Part shown: piece by piece, positions 9,073 through 18,619 of the stretch
Numbering within the stretch: position 1 is the stretch's first letter
Layout: every line of letters starts with the position of its first letter
From: Planctomycetota bacterium
GTDB taxonomy: Bacteria; Planctomycetota; Phycisphaerae; Phycisphaerales; SM1A02
Length of the DNA stretch: 64,000 nucleotides
Direction: 5' to 3'
Assembly (NCBI GenBank): GCA_003671025.1
Contig: QWPW01000010.1
Coordinates: forward strand, 1-64,000
Translations under genes and position numbers: made by a program
The notes under the pieces: model-generated
What the model was told of the DNA's origin: nothing
Databases searched by the model: none
What the model saw: the letters and a program-made list of their open reading frames with translations, nothing else

Positions 9073-10713
9073 TCAGCCAGTCACGCGCGTGGCGGCGTTG
9101 ATCGCTCGGTCATAGACACGGATCGTGCGCGTCGCGGCGCCATCCCAGTTGATGCCGCGAATCTCGAACGCGCCGTGCTCAACCAATTGTCGAGACAGCG
9201 GCGGATGTCGCAGCACCGCGATGATCTTGTCGGCCATGTCTTCGATATCCCAGAAGTCCACTTTGAGTGCATGCATCAGCACTTCGCTCACACCTGAGGA
9301 CTTCGAGATCAACACGGGAACGTTGTGGCTCATCGCTTCGAGCGGAGCGATGCCAAACGGTTCGCTCACGCTGGGCATGACGTAGAGATCAGCCATGGCA
9401 AACACGCGCGCGATGTCGCGGCCTCGCAGAAAGCCCGTAAACAGCACTTTGTTTCCGATGCCCATGCTTGCGGCCATTTCGATCATGCGTTGCGCTTGAT
9501 CGCCAGAGCCCGCGACGACGAACTTGACATCGTCCATGTACTCAAGAACTTTTTTCGCCGCTTGAATGAAGTACTCGGGGCCCTTTTGCAAGGTGATGCG
9601 ACCAAAGTAGAGAACGATCTTGTCCTTCGAATGAATCGGCTGCACGCCCGCGTCGGCGGGATCGAGATCGACACCGTTGTAGACCACATCAATCTTCGAT
9701 GCGGCCACTCCGTAGCGATTGATGCAGACATTTTTGGTGAGCATGCTCACGGCGATGGCGCGCGTCGCGCCGTGCATTCCGCGGCGCTCGATGTTGTACA
9801 CCTGTTGATTGGGATGCTCACCCGAGCGATCAAACTCGGTTGAGTGCACATGCACCACCAGCGGTTTCCCCGAGAGTTTCGCGATGGCGAGTCCGGCGGG
9901 ATAGGTGAGCCAATCGTGCGCGTGAATGACATCAAAGGTCTTGCCGCGCGTGGCCTCGACGGCGAAGCGCGCGTAGCGATCGGCCATTCCTAAGAGATCG
10001 CCCGAGTAGTCCGCGCTCTCTGTGGTGCAGATCTGTTGCATTTCGCGCGGTCGGTGCGCGGTCTCGGGAAGCGCCGCAGCCATCGCGCGATCGACGGGAT
10101 CACGAATGAGTTCGGGAAACGCGCCCGCGTTTGCGAGCATGCGAATCAGTTCGATGTTCCAGCCCGCCTCACGCATCAGTCGCACGCTCTCGGCCACGCG
10201 AAAGGGAGAGGGCGTCGATTCGGTGGTTTCGCCACCGTGACCCAGGTCGTGATCAGACGCATGATCGATTGTGTCGTACACGCCGCTGAATGATGTCTCG
10301 AGTTCGACGAATTTCGTCGAGGTGAAGTCGGCGATCATGCGACTCCATTGGTCATCATCATTGTTCGCGGGCGACTCGTCCATGATCGGAGTCCTCACGA
10401 CGTGCTCGTGGTACGTCATGGCGGGCGTCGCCGGCGTGAAAGTCGCGGTTTGCGCCGCGATTGCCGGCGTTTTTGCGATGGTTGCGCTGGTCACGGTCGG
10501 CACGGGATTGCGCGGGAGACGATGAATCGTCGACCCTGGACTGACCAACTCAACATGCGACGCGAGATCGCCGGGCACTGGCTTGGGCAACACGAATGTG
10601 ACGTCGACCCCTTGGCGATCGAGCGCTTTGGTAAGACCATGGCACGCAGTACCAAGCCCTCCAGTAATAAACGGAGGAAACTCCCAGCCGAGCATGAGTA
10701 CGCGTGGTGCCAT
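9073..10713 (-). CDS. GT4-family glycosyltransferase, glycogen-synthase-like
   Basis: This 546-residue GT-B enzyme opens with VLMLGWEFPPFITGGLGTAC, the nucleotide-sugar/acceptor loop (K/T-x-GGL) seen in glycogen and starch synthases and related GT4 enzymes. The N-lobe contains HAHDWLTYPAGLA and HSTEFDRSGE. The C-lobe carries the GT4 pattern YFGRITLQKGPEYFIQAA and the EPFGIAPLEAMS sugar-nucleotide motif. A low-complexity insert (about 75-230) separates the first motif from the rest. Donor and acceptor cannot be fixed from sequence; a polysaccharide or alpha-glucan product is likely. The unknown gene upstream is on the same strand, 115 bp away. Confidence 0.9.
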   Translation of the reverse strand: MAPRVLMLGWEFPPFITGGLGTACHGLTKALDRQGVDVTFVLPKPVPGDLASHVELVSPGSTIHRLPRNPVPTVTSATIAKTPAIAAQTATFTPATPAMTYHEHVVRTPIMDESPANNDDDQWSRMIADFTSTKFVELETSFSGVYDTIDHASDHDLGHGGETTESTPSPFRVAESVRLMREAGWNIELIRMLANAGAFPELIRDPVDRAMAAALPETAHRPREMQQICTTESADYSGDLLGMADRYARFAVEATRGKTFDVIHAHDWLTYPAGLAIAKLSGKPLVVHVHSTEFDRSGEHPNQQVYNIERRGMHGATRAIAVSMLTKNVCINRYGVAASKIDVVYNGVDLDPADAGVQPIHSKDKIVLYFGRITLQKGPEYFIQAAKKVLEYMDDVKFVVAGSGDQAQRMIEMAASMGIGNKVLFTGFLRGRDIARVFAMADLYVMPSVSEPFGIAPLEAMSHNVPVLISKSSGVSEVLMHALKVDFWDIEDMADKIIAVLRHPPLSRQLVEHGAFEIRGINWDGAATRTIRVYDRAINAATRVTG

Positions 10714-10828
10714 CTGATTCCTAAAGCCTCGCCGCGCGGGGTGCGCTTCGTCCTACATTTTGAGCGCGATGCCCGCAGATCTGTGCTGCTCTAGTCATCC
10801 CCGACCGCGTATTTCGCACGGTGCCCAT

Positions 10829-11281
10829 TTAGTCTTTGTCGCCGCCGCCAACATCGCCAAGGGCGCGAAACGCCGCTTCATAGGCGAACAGAAACTGGAT
10901 CACGGTCGCGAGTTGATACGTCGCCTCGGCGCGCGGAATCGGATTCTCAAAGGTGTACAACTTCGCCTCATCGCGAAAGTGTTTGACGGTGGGCGCTTTG
11001 CCGTGCCAACCGAGTTCGGCGAGTTCCTCTTCGACGAGCTCTTCGAGCGGATCGCCAAAGTGCATCAGGTCGGTCTCGATTGATTCGCTCAGCCAACGAT
11101 CTGCGGTAGCAAATCGCACCCACAATTCATCGCCCACTTGTGCCACTTCGTACCACGCGGGCTCGGGGCAATCCTTCGCGTGGCAGCGCACGCGATCGGC
11201 GAGAAGTTCGACCTTGCTGAAGACTCCGCGCGCAGAGGCTTGGTCACAAAGCAAAGAAAGGAGAGCGGTCGCGGTGGTCAT
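10829..11281 (-). CDS. Conserved-looking hypothetical protein, acidic, 150 aa
   Basis: I do not recognise this soluble 150-residue protein. It is rich in Glu/Asp, has two Cys (CHAKDCPE, about residues 33-39) that could form a small metal or redox site, and has an amphipathic C-terminal half without membrane segments. Length, codon pattern and a clean ATG at 11281 support a real gene. It lies 115 bp upstream of the glycosyltransferase on the same strand and may be co-transcribed with it. The function is unknown. Confidence 0.7.
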   Translation of the reverse strand: MTTATALLSLLCDQASARGVFSKVELLADRVRCHAKDCPEPAWYEVAQVGDELWVRFATADRWLSESIETDLMHFGDPLEELVEEELAELGWHGKAPTVKHFRDEAKLYTFENPIPRAEATYQLATVIQFLFAYEAAFRALGDVGGGDKD

Positions 11282-11584
11282 TGGAGCTTCAAGGGACAGT
11301 CGGTCAACAGGTGAGAAGGGCGGTCATCGTAACGAGGCTTCTCGGTTGCCGTTCCCTTCGAGAAAGGATGCCGAGTTCCTTCGAGTGGGGGTTCGCGCAC
11401 ACCGATCACCATTCAAGTGCCAACGCGCGAGCGTTCAATTCATATCACGCAAATGGGACTGAACTGCGCAGCGGTGCTGTTGTGACCCGATGCGCAGAAT
11501 CTGCGCGAAGGCACCGTACGATGTGACCGACTGCTCGCAGAAGCGGCGGTGAACTGGGTCACTTTCGAGAAACGAGTTCGGCGC

Positions 11585-12721
11585 ATGGGTGCAACGCATG
11601 ATTCAACGACGTCTTCGGCAAGCGATGGCGCTCACGGCGCGCCCGCAGTCGAAGGCAACGCCAAGGCGAGTGGACCGTGGACAGTGCGCGCGCTGTTGGC
11701 ATGGATAAACGGATTCCTCAAGGATCGCGATGTCGACAGCCCGCGTTCGATCGCGGAGATCTTGCTCGCGAGCACGCTGCAGATTGAACGACTCAAGTTG
11801 TACATGGAGCCTGATCGAGTGCTCGATGCGAGTGAACTCACTCACCTGCGCGCGTTGGTTGCGCGCGCGGGTCGACACGAGCCGGTGCAATTCTTGGTGG
11901 GACGCTGTCATTTCCTCGGGCGTGAGTTTGAAGTGGCGCCTTGCACTTTGATTCCGCGTCCCTGCACCGAGTTGTTGGTCGACCGCGCACTCGAGTGGTA
12001 TCGCGCACGCAGTGGCGGCCCAAGCGCACGTGACGGCACTGGCGCACGTGACGGCACTGGCGCACGTGTGTTGGAATTGGGGACGGGCACCGGATGCATC
12101 GCAGTCTCGCTCGCGCTTGGACTGCGCGCCATTGATCGTCCGCAAGGAAGTGGATGTCGTCCACTGGCGAGCAGCGCCTCGACGCGCGCGGATGTTGCTG
12201 CGTCAATTCCGACGATCGCGATCAATGGCGAATCGAGCAGCGAGACAACATCGTCGAGCGAAGTTGCCCTCGTTGGTGCGACGCTCACGATCATCGCGAC
12301 CGACATTGTTGCGGAGGCCGTTGCGTTAGCGACGCGCAATGCCGCGCGTTTAGGCGCGTCGATGATTGACTTCCGTGTGGGCGATCTGTGGGCACCAGTG
12401 GAGGGAGAGGCAGCGTTTGATCTGCTCGTTTCCAATCCGCCCTATGTCACCGATGACGAGTATCTCGCGCTTGACCGCAACGTGCGCGAGTACGAACCCG
12501 CGTCGGCGCTGCGTGGAGGTCGCGACGGACTCGATGTGGTGCGGCGCATCGCACAGTCTGCGCCAACGCGCGTGGCCAGTGGCGGCATGGTGTTGCTCGA
12601 GATCGGTTGGAAGCATCGCGACGGCGCGATCGCGCTCTTTCGCAACAGTGCGTGGCGCGACGTCGAAGTGCTGCAAGATGGCGACGCGCTCGATCGTGTG
12701 TTGGTTGCGCATCGCGTATAG
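11585..12721 (+). CDS. prmC: Release factor N5-glutamine methyltransferase
   Basis: This enzyme methylates the GGQ glutamine of peptide-chain release factors using SAM. An N-terminal helical domain (about 32-125) precedes the Rossmann domain. The SAM motif is VLELGTGTGCIAVS (162-175), and the catalytic NPPY motif at 284-287 sits in FDLLVSNPPYV. The protein is longer than the family norm (378 versus about 280 residues). This is due to an N-terminal Ser/Gly-rich tail and a roughly 45-residue low-complexity insert (about 183-230) between SAM motif I and the acidic loop. A 6-residue tandem repeat (ARDGTG twice) lies just before motif I. ATG 11585 is chosen; GTG 11549 is an alternative. Confidence 0.9.
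   Translation: MGATHDSTTSSASDGAHGAPAVEGNAKASGPWTVRALLAWINGFLKDRDVDSPRSIAEILLASTLQIERLKLYMEPDRVLDASELTHLRALVARAGRHEPVQFLVGRCHFLGREFEVAPCTLIPRPCTELLVDRALEWYRARSGGPSARDGTGARDGTGARVLELGTGTGCIAVSLALGLRAIDRPQGSGCRPLASSASTRADVAASIPTIAINGESSSETTSSSEVALVGATLTIIATDIVAEAVALATRNAARLGASMIDFRVGDLWAPVEGEAAFDLLVSNPPYVTDDEYLALDRNVREYEPASALRGGRDGLDVVRRIAQSAPTRVASGGMVLLEIGWKHRDGAIALFRNSAWRDVEVLQDGDALDRVLVAHRV
12024..12068. repeat. 18-nt in-frame tandem repeat inside prmC
   Basis: Two perfect copies of the 18-nt unit gcgcacgtgacggcactg (12024-12041 and 12042-12059) are followed by half a copy. They add ARDGTG units directly in front of the SAM-binding loop, with reading frame preserved. Confidence 0.85.
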
Positions 12722-12754
12722 CGCAGTGCGACCAACGGTGCGATCTCTCAGCGT

Positions 12755-14422
12755 TTAGCCGCGCGCCGCACGCTCCACCAAAGCCTTGTGCGCTTCTTCA
12801 AGCAACTGCGACACCTGAAACGGCTTGAAGAGAAAGCAGTGCAATCCCTCTTGGCTTGAACGCACGATGGAGTGATTGGGGTCGTAGCCAAACGCAGTCA
12901 TCAGGATGACGGGAGTGTTGACGTCGGCATCTTTACTGGCGCGAAACACTTCGTATCCGTTGGCGTCGGGCATGCGCACGTCGGAGATGACGAGATCAAA
13001 GGGCGTCTTCGCGGTGGCGTGCGCACGAATCGCGGCAATCGCGGTGGCGCCATCGGGAAACTCTTCGACGCGGCAGCCTTGTTGTTCCAACACGGCGCGC
13101 ACGGTGGCGCGAATGATCGGCTCGTCGTCGGCCACCGCGATGAAACGCCCAGCAAAGATGGGATCGCGATGACCCTCGCGCAGAAAGTCATCCGCACCGA
13201 GCACGCTGCGTGGCTTGCTGTTGGAGTCGCGCAACAACTCATCCACTTTGGCCACGTTTTTCACCAGACGCGTCGCGACTTCGGTGATCTCATCTGCGCC
13301 AAGAGCGGTGAGCAACGCACGCGCGTCGTCGGCGATCTGCCCCAGCGGAGTCGCAGTTTCGCGGGAAATGTTGGCGAGAATCGCGCGATGAGTCTCGCAA
13401 CGTTCGGCGACAAGCATGTCGAGAAAGTTCAGCGAGAGCGCGACGTAGCGCCCGAGCAACTCTGCGCCCAACCGATCTTCGTCATCGAAGTGATCGAGTT
13501 CACTGCTCTCCACATTGAGTACACCGATGACGCGGTCATGCAAACGTAATGGCACAGTGAGCGTGCTCGCGGCGTCGGGCAAACCTCGCACATATCGCGG
13601 CTCTTTGCTTACATCGCAACAGAGGATGCTTTCGCCTGTGGTCGCAACGATTCCGCTGAGTCCGTTGTTTTCGCCGCGCGCAAAGATGCGCTCGCCAATT
13701 CCCAAGGGCACGAGACCAGAGCAGAACACGAGCTCCAATTGGTCCGTCCGTTTATCAACCAGGCGATACTCGAAGTGATCGAAGCCGAGCACACTTCGTG
13801 TCGCCGAGACGACGCGCATCTCAAGTGCGCGCAAACGTTCGGATGCATTGAGCGCGCGAATGGACTCAGGATCAAACTGCAGCAACTCAACACCCGACTG
13901 ATCAATCGCATCGAGTCGATCTTGCAAACGTCGCGTCGCGGTCGCGTCGACCAGCAGCGCCACGGCGCTATCAACAGGCTCACTGCTGCCATCGGTGAGC
14001 GTGCGTCGCAGCGGAGTCATCACCACTTCGTACCAATTGCCCATCGCGCGAAAACTCGCGCGCAATGTGGCGGCGGTGGCCTTGGAGCGTTGCCACGCGT
14101 TGATCGCGTCCACGCAACAATCAGCGAATCGGCGCATGGTTTCGGGTGCTTGGCCCGCGAGCCCATGGCTCATCCACACAATCTCGCCCTTAGGTTCGAC
14201 GATGCCCACACCTTGCCCAAGGAGTTCGAGCGCGCGCGCGGCGCGATCGGCGAGGACACCATTTTTTTGAGTGATGACGAAGTCGTGCAGCGCGAGCAGC
14301 AGCGTCGAATCGAGCTCATGCGTACCGCGCAGTTCGTAGGTGAACTCGGGAGCGAGCGGTGGCGCGGCGTGCGGGGTCGCGCCGAGATCATCCCGAGGTG
14401 AATGTGAGTCGTCTATCGCCAT
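12755..14422 (-). CDS. GAF-domain response regulator with degenerate kinase-like helix
   Basis: This 555-residue signalling protein has an N-terminal PAS-like region (about 25-185) and a GAF domain (about 195-345, with SGIVATTGESILC and LTVPLRLHDRVIGVLNVES). A helical stretch (about 350-415) follows, resembling a histidine-kinase dimerisation domain. A C-terminal receiver domain covers about 430-550, with phosphoacceptor Asp481 in LVISDVRMPD, Thr in LMTAFG and Lys in LFKPF. The H-box equivalent reads ISRETATPL where kinases have SHELRTPL, so the phosphorylated His is replaced by Arg. There is no ATPase domain. It therefore probably receives phosphate from a separate kinase or phosphotransferase. 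It ends 33 bp from prmC, convergent. Confidence 0.85.
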   Translation of the reverse strand: MAIDDSHSPRDDLGATPHAAPPLAPEFTYELRGTHELDSTLLLALHDFVITQKNGVLADRAARALELLGQGVGIVEPKGEIVWMSHGLAGQAPETMRRFADCCVDAINAWQRSKATAATLRASFRAMGNWYEVVMTPLRRTLTDGSSEPVDSAVALLVDATATRRLQDRLDAIDQSGVELLQFDPESIRALNASERLRALEMRVVSATRSVLGFDHFEYRLVDKRTDQLELVFCSGLVPLGIGERIFARGENNGLSGIVATTGESILCCDVSKEPRYVRGLPDAASTLTVPLRLHDRVIGVLNVESSELDHFDDEDRLGAELLGRYVALSLNFLDMLVAERCETHRAILANISRETATPLGQIADDARALLTALGADEITEVATRLVKNVAKVDELLRDSNSKPRSVLGADDFLREGHRDPIFAGRFIAVADDEPIIRATVRAVLEQQGCRVEEFPDGATAIAAIRAHATAKTPFDLVISDVRMPDANGYEVFRASKDADVNTPVILMTAFGYDPNHSIVRSSQEGLHCFLFKPFQVSQLLEEAHKALVERAARG

Positions 14423-14690
14423 AGAAGCTGTCGTGTTCGGCTCTCACTGTACTTTCGCGCCGCAAGAATAGGTGTTCCATCGTCGCGCAACAATGAAGCG
14501 CGTTCTGGCGGCTTCAATCGCCGGTGAATTGTCGCCGGGGCATTAGGGCACATGATGGGTGATGTGATGCATCGCGCGCACTGCGCACCAACGTTTTTTT
14601 CGCGCGTGATTGACCACCCAAACCGACGATTGAGTGCGCCATTGTTCCAACCGAGAGTTCGCTTCGATACACTCCGCCGCGTGTCGATGA

Positions 14691-15764
14691 ATGCATGGAC
14701 CGCACTCTCGCGTTGTGGAGCGCTCAAGCGTGGCCGTTGAGCCGCGTGCATGCGCGGTCGTCGTTGCACCAACGACGGACGCGTGCAGCATCTCTGCGGT
14801 TGGACTCACCAAACGCTTTGGCTCGGCGTGGGCATTGCGCGGCGCAACGCTGCGACTTCCTCAACATGGAGTGGTGGGAATCCTCGGGCCCAACGGCGCG
14901 GGAAAGACCACCCTCATTCGCATGTTTGCAGGAGTACTCGCGCCCGATGACGGCGAGCTCACCGTCGACGGAATCGATGCACGCGTCAATGCACAGCAAG
15001 CGCGAGCCGCGGTGGGATATCTCCCCGAGTCCGCGCCGCTTTATCCCGAATTGACCGTGCGCGAGTACCTCAAGTTTCGCGCCGATCTCGCGGGAGTACC
15101 TCGCGCGCAACGCGAGCATCACATCGCGACTTCCATGGAACACGCGGATGTCACATCATTCGCGCATCGTTGTTGCGGGACACTTTCCAAGGGCATGCAA
15201 CAGCGCGTGGGTTTAGCCGCGGCGATTCTCGCGCAGAGCCGCATCATCATTCTCGACGAACCTTCGGTGGGACTCGATCCCGCGCAAGCGCTGCGTTTTC
15301 GCGCGCTGGTGCGGCAACTCGGCGACACGCGACTGGTGTTGCTGTCATCGCATTTGTTGAGTGAGGTCGAGAGTGTCTGTTCGCAGATCGTGGTCATCGC
15401 ACATGGACGCGTGCTCGCTCATGAAAGCATGAGTGCGTTTCGCGCGCGCGCCCTCGAAGGAAGCAGCTATTGCGCCGAGAGCGACCGTGCGATTGCCGGT
15501 GACCCGATCATCGCCAAGCTGTGCACTTCCATCACGCAGAGCACGACCGCAGATGGTTGGACGCGCACGATTTTTTCGGCGCCGGCAACCAGCAATGCGC
15601 GCGAAGTGTTTGCGCGGGTGGCGCTGCGTGAGGGAATCACGGTGCGCGTGCTCGAACGCGCTGATGCGAGTCTCGAGTCGGTGTTCGTCGCGTTGGTGCA
15701 TTCGTCAGCGGCGCAAGAGGCTGCTTCGTTGCCTTGCAACGTGGCCAACGAGGCCAACACATGA
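14691..15764 (+). CDS. ABC transporter ATP-binding protein, GldA-like
   Basis: This is the ATPase subunit of an ABC-2-type system. It carries Walker A GPNGAGKT (66-73), Q-loop region YLPESAPLYPELTVREYL, signature LSKGMQQR (a variant of LSGGQ), Walker B IIILDEPSVGLDP and H-loop LLSSH. The order and content match GldA-type ATPases. The C-terminal 70 residues form the extension typical of this subgroup. The true start is uncertain: ATG 14691 gives a long N-terminal tail, and GTG 14730 is a plausible alternative. Its TGA overlaps the ATG of the next gene by 4 bp, implying translational coupling. Confidence 0.92.
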   Translation: MHGPHSRVVERSSVAVEPRACAVVVAPTTDACSISAVGLTKRFGSAWALRGATLRLPQHGVVGILGPNGAGKTTLIRMFAGVLAPDDGELTVDGIDARVNAQQARAAVGYLPESAPLYPELTVREYLKFRADLAGVPRAQREHHIATSMEHADVTSFAHRCCGTLSKGMQQRVGLAAAILAQSRIIILDEPSVGLDPAQALRFRALVRQLGDTRLVLLSSHLLSEVESVCSQIVVIAHGRVLAHESMSAFRARALEGSSYCAESDRAIAGDPIIAKLCTSITQSTTADGWTRTIFSAPATSNAREVFARVALREGITVRVLERADASLESVFVALVHSSAAQEAASLPCNVANEANT

Positions 15765-18619
15765 GTGACGCATCGACGCCGCGCGCGCTGCGCCAATTGC
15801 TTGCTCGAACACCGCGTGCATCGCGCGTCGATTCGCTGCGCACATCACTGCGGGGGATGCTCGCCATCGCCAAACGCGATTTTTACAGCGCGTTCGTCGC
15901 CGCAACAGGATGGATCGTTCTCGCCATCGTGGGCATCGTGGCGTCGGTGACATTCTTCGCAGGCTCGTTTGACGAAGGCACACCCGCGAGTTTGCGCACC
16001 GCGCTGCTCGCAACAGGTTGGGCGTTGTTGGCGACCGCGCCTGCGATTTCGATGCGCGCGTTCAGCGAAGAGTTTCGCCTCAAGACTTGGGAAACACTTT
16101 TCGCGGCGCCGCTAGGAGTGACCGCGTTGGTGCTAGGCAAAGCGCTCGCGTGCGCGGGACTGGTGGCGGTGAGTTTGCTTCCGGTCGCGTTACTCGCGTT
16201 GCCGCTGGAAATCTATTCCACACCTGATTACGGCGAAATCGCCTGCGGACTGCTGGGTTTGTTTCTCGCAGGCATGTCGGCGGCCGCGATCGGCATCGCA
16301 GTCTCGACCACCACCGCGAGCCAGACCGTCGCGTTTCTCGGTGCGTTCTTTAGTTGGCTTGGCTTGGTCGCGGGCTCGCGCATTCTGGTCAACGCGTTGC
16401 CGCTTGAGTACGCGCCCATCGCCGCGGCATGCGATCCGTTGCAACGGCTCGAAGGATTCGCGCTGGGCTTGTTCGACAGCGGAGCAGTTGCGTTTTTTGT
16501 CGCGATCATCGTGGTGTCGCTGGTCGCAGGAATTGTTTCGCTCGAACGCATTCGTGATCGCGCCGCGCGCACACGCGTTGGTCGCGGCACGCGCATCGTC
16601 GAAGGTGCGTTGTTTCTCACCGTCACGTTGTGCGCGGTTGTCGCGGCGACGGCGATGTTCTCGCAACCGGCACTGCGTTACGAACTCGATGCCACCAAGA
16701 CGCGCCGCTACAGCTTGGCGCCATCGACCACCGCGCTGCTCGAGCAACTGAACGGTCCGTGGCAAGTGCTGCTGTTCGTCGATGCGACCGCCGCAGACAA
16801 AGCGGTGCTGCGTCAAATCGATGAAGTGCTCGAGCGCTTTCATGAAGCCAATCCCAACATCGATGCGCGCCGCATTGATCCGAGCGATCCCGCAGCTTCG
16901 GGCGCGTTTGAAGAAGCGCTGGCATCGATCGTCGCCACCCGCGCGGGAGATCTCGCACGCGCAGAGGACGCGATTCGTCGCGGGCTGACGACCTATGAGT
17001 TGTTTCGCGCGAGCGCCGCGTCACAACCCGCGGGACTGCGCGCGGCCGCGCAAACACTTCCGACGGACAGCACGGTGCGACGCGCGCTTGAACAAGTGGC
17101 CGCGCTCTTTGCGCAAGTCAACAGCGACGGCGAGCAGTTTGCCACGCGCGTCAACGAACTTTCACGGACCACCGCGTCGCGTCCGCTCCCTGATATCGAA
17201 GGCGCGCGCAGCGCACTCGCGCAAGGCTTCCGCGTGTGGGGCGATCAACTCGCGTCGGCGGCGGCACTGTTTGCGCAGTGGCGCGCCGATCCCGTGTTGC
17301 CGAGTGCGTTGCGCGCAGTGGTGAGTTCGCGCATCGATCCCTACGAACAACTGGCCGCGTCGATGCAGACCGCGCGCCAAGAACTCGAAGCGTTGCCAAC
17401 GATGGAGTTCAACGCGCTCGGACGCGAACTCATGCAAGGCGATGCCGCGGTGGTGGCAGGAGCGGGGCATCTCGCAGTCGTTCCTGCGTGGCGCATTTTC
17501 CCGCGCGCGATTGCGGCGGGCGAAGATCGCGTGACCTACAGCTGGAGCTTCCGCGGCGAAGAAGTTCTCACCGGCGCGCTGCGCAGTATCTCGTCGCAGA
17601 GCATGCCCGAGGTCGTCTTCGTCCACAGCGAACGCGATTCGCTCTTGCGTGCAAAGCAAGATGGCAGTGAGCTCGCCGCCGTCACCGATGCTCTGCGCAG
17701 TGCTGGTTTTTCTGTGCGCGAGTGGACTCCGGGTCGAGGCGAACGACCAACGCCAGTTGTAGGAACGACACAAGTGTTTGTGATCATTCCCGCACTGCGT
17801 CGTGGTCAGTTTGATCTTTCGCGCGAAGAGCGTTTGCTCGCAGAAGAGGCCGCGCGATTGATCAATGATGGCGCGCCTGTCTTGCTTACTGCAGGTCGCA
17901 GCATGCTCGCAGTGATGGGTCAAGCAGATCCGTGGCAACGATTGCTCGCGCCGTTTGGTCTCGAGCCTGACGCCGCGCGCGTCGTCCTCGAAATGACCGC
18001 GACTGCCGATGGAACGCCTGAAGTGCGACCATGGCAATTGATTGAGCGTGTGCCCGCAAACTCGGCGTTGTCGAGTCGCTTGCGTGGCCGCGCGATCTTG
18101 CTCAATCAAGCGATGCGTATTCGCATTGCAGATCCATTGCCCGAAGGCGTGCGCGTGGAAGTTGCGGTCGAAGTCGAGCCGAGCACCGTGCGTTGGCTCG
18201 CCGATGATTGGCGCGAGAATGAAGTGCGCGAAGTGCCTGTGCAGAAGCGTTTTTCGCAACCATTGCCTGTCGCCGTGATGGCGGAGCGGAAGTTGCCCGT
18301 AGGCTCGCAACGAGTGATGTTGGTCGGCAGCGGTGGCTGGTTGCTCACCAGCGTGGCCGACTTGTCCGACAGTCTCGGCGGCGGACGCACGGCGTTGGTG
18401 AATCCGGGAAACCGCGAGATGTTGTTGGCCTCGGTGTCGTGGCTTGCAGGGCGCGAGGATTTGCTCGATGCAGGTTTGAGCGGACGCGAAGTCGCGCGCA
18501 TCGAAGGACTCACGCCCAACATGCGTCGCGTGTGGAGCGTCTCCGTTAGCGCGATCCTAGCTCTGGCACCGATGGCACTCGGCGCGTTGGTGATTCAACG
18601 AAGAAGGCGGCGCGCATGA
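15761..18619 (+). CDS. GldF-GldG-like fused ABC permease/periplasmic protein
   Basis: This 952-residue protein starts at ATG 15761, overlapping the ATPase stop. Residues about 28-280 form a six-helix ABC-2 permease (GldF-like, e.g. ISMRAFSEEFRLKTWETLFA). A further helix near 295 leads into a large extracytoplasmic region (about 310-910) that opens with YELDATKTRRYSLAPST, the start typical of GldG/DUF4350-type proteins. A single C-terminal helix (VWSVSVSAILALAPMALGAL) re-anchors it. In Bacteroidetes GldF and GldG are separate and form an ABC complex needed for gliding; here they are one chain. In non-gliding phyla the role is unknown. Confidence 0.85.
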   Translation: MSDASTPRALRQLLARTPRASRVDSLRTSLRGMLAIAKRDFYSAFVAATGWIVLAIVGIVASVTFFAGSFDEGTPASLRTALLATGWALLATAPAISMRAFSEEFRLKTWETLFAAPLGVTALVLGKALACAGLVAVSLLPVALLALPLEIYSTPDYGEIACGLLGLFLAGMSAAAIGIAVSTTTASQTVAFLGAFFSWLGLVAGSRILVNALPLEYAPIAAACDPLQRLEGFALGLFDSGAVAFFVAIIVVSLVAGIVSLERIRDRAARTRVGRGTRIVEGALFLTVTLCAVVAATAMFSQPALRYELDATKTRRYSLAPSTTALLEQLNGPWQVLLFVDATAADKAVLRQIDEVLERFHEANPNIDARRIDPSDPAASGAFEEALASIVATRAGDLARAEDAIRRGLTTYELFRASAASQPAGLRAAAQTLPTDSTVRRALEQVAALFAQVNSDGEQFATRVNELSRTTASRPLPDIEGARSALAQGFRVWGDQLASAAALFAQWRADPVLPSALRAVVSSRIDPYEQLAASMQTARQELEALPTMEFNALGRELMQGDAAVVAGAGHLAVVPAWRIFPRAIAAGEDRVTYSWSFRGEEVLTGALRSISSQSMPEVVFVHSERDSLLRAKQDGSELAAVTDALRSAGFSVREWTPGRGERPTPVVGTTQVFVIIPALRRGQFDLSREERLLAEEAARLINDGAPVLLTAGRSMLAVMGQADPWQRLLAPFGLEPDAARVVLEMTATADGTPEVRPWQLIERVPANSALSSRLRGRAILLNQAMRIRIADPLPEGVRVEVAVEVEPSTVRWLADDWRENEVREVPVQKRFSQPLPVAVMAERKLPVGSQRVMLVGSGGWLLTSVADLSDSLGGGRTALVNPGNREMLLASVSWLAGREDLLDAGLSGREVARIEGLTPNMRRVWSVSVSAILALAPMALGALVIQRRRRRA

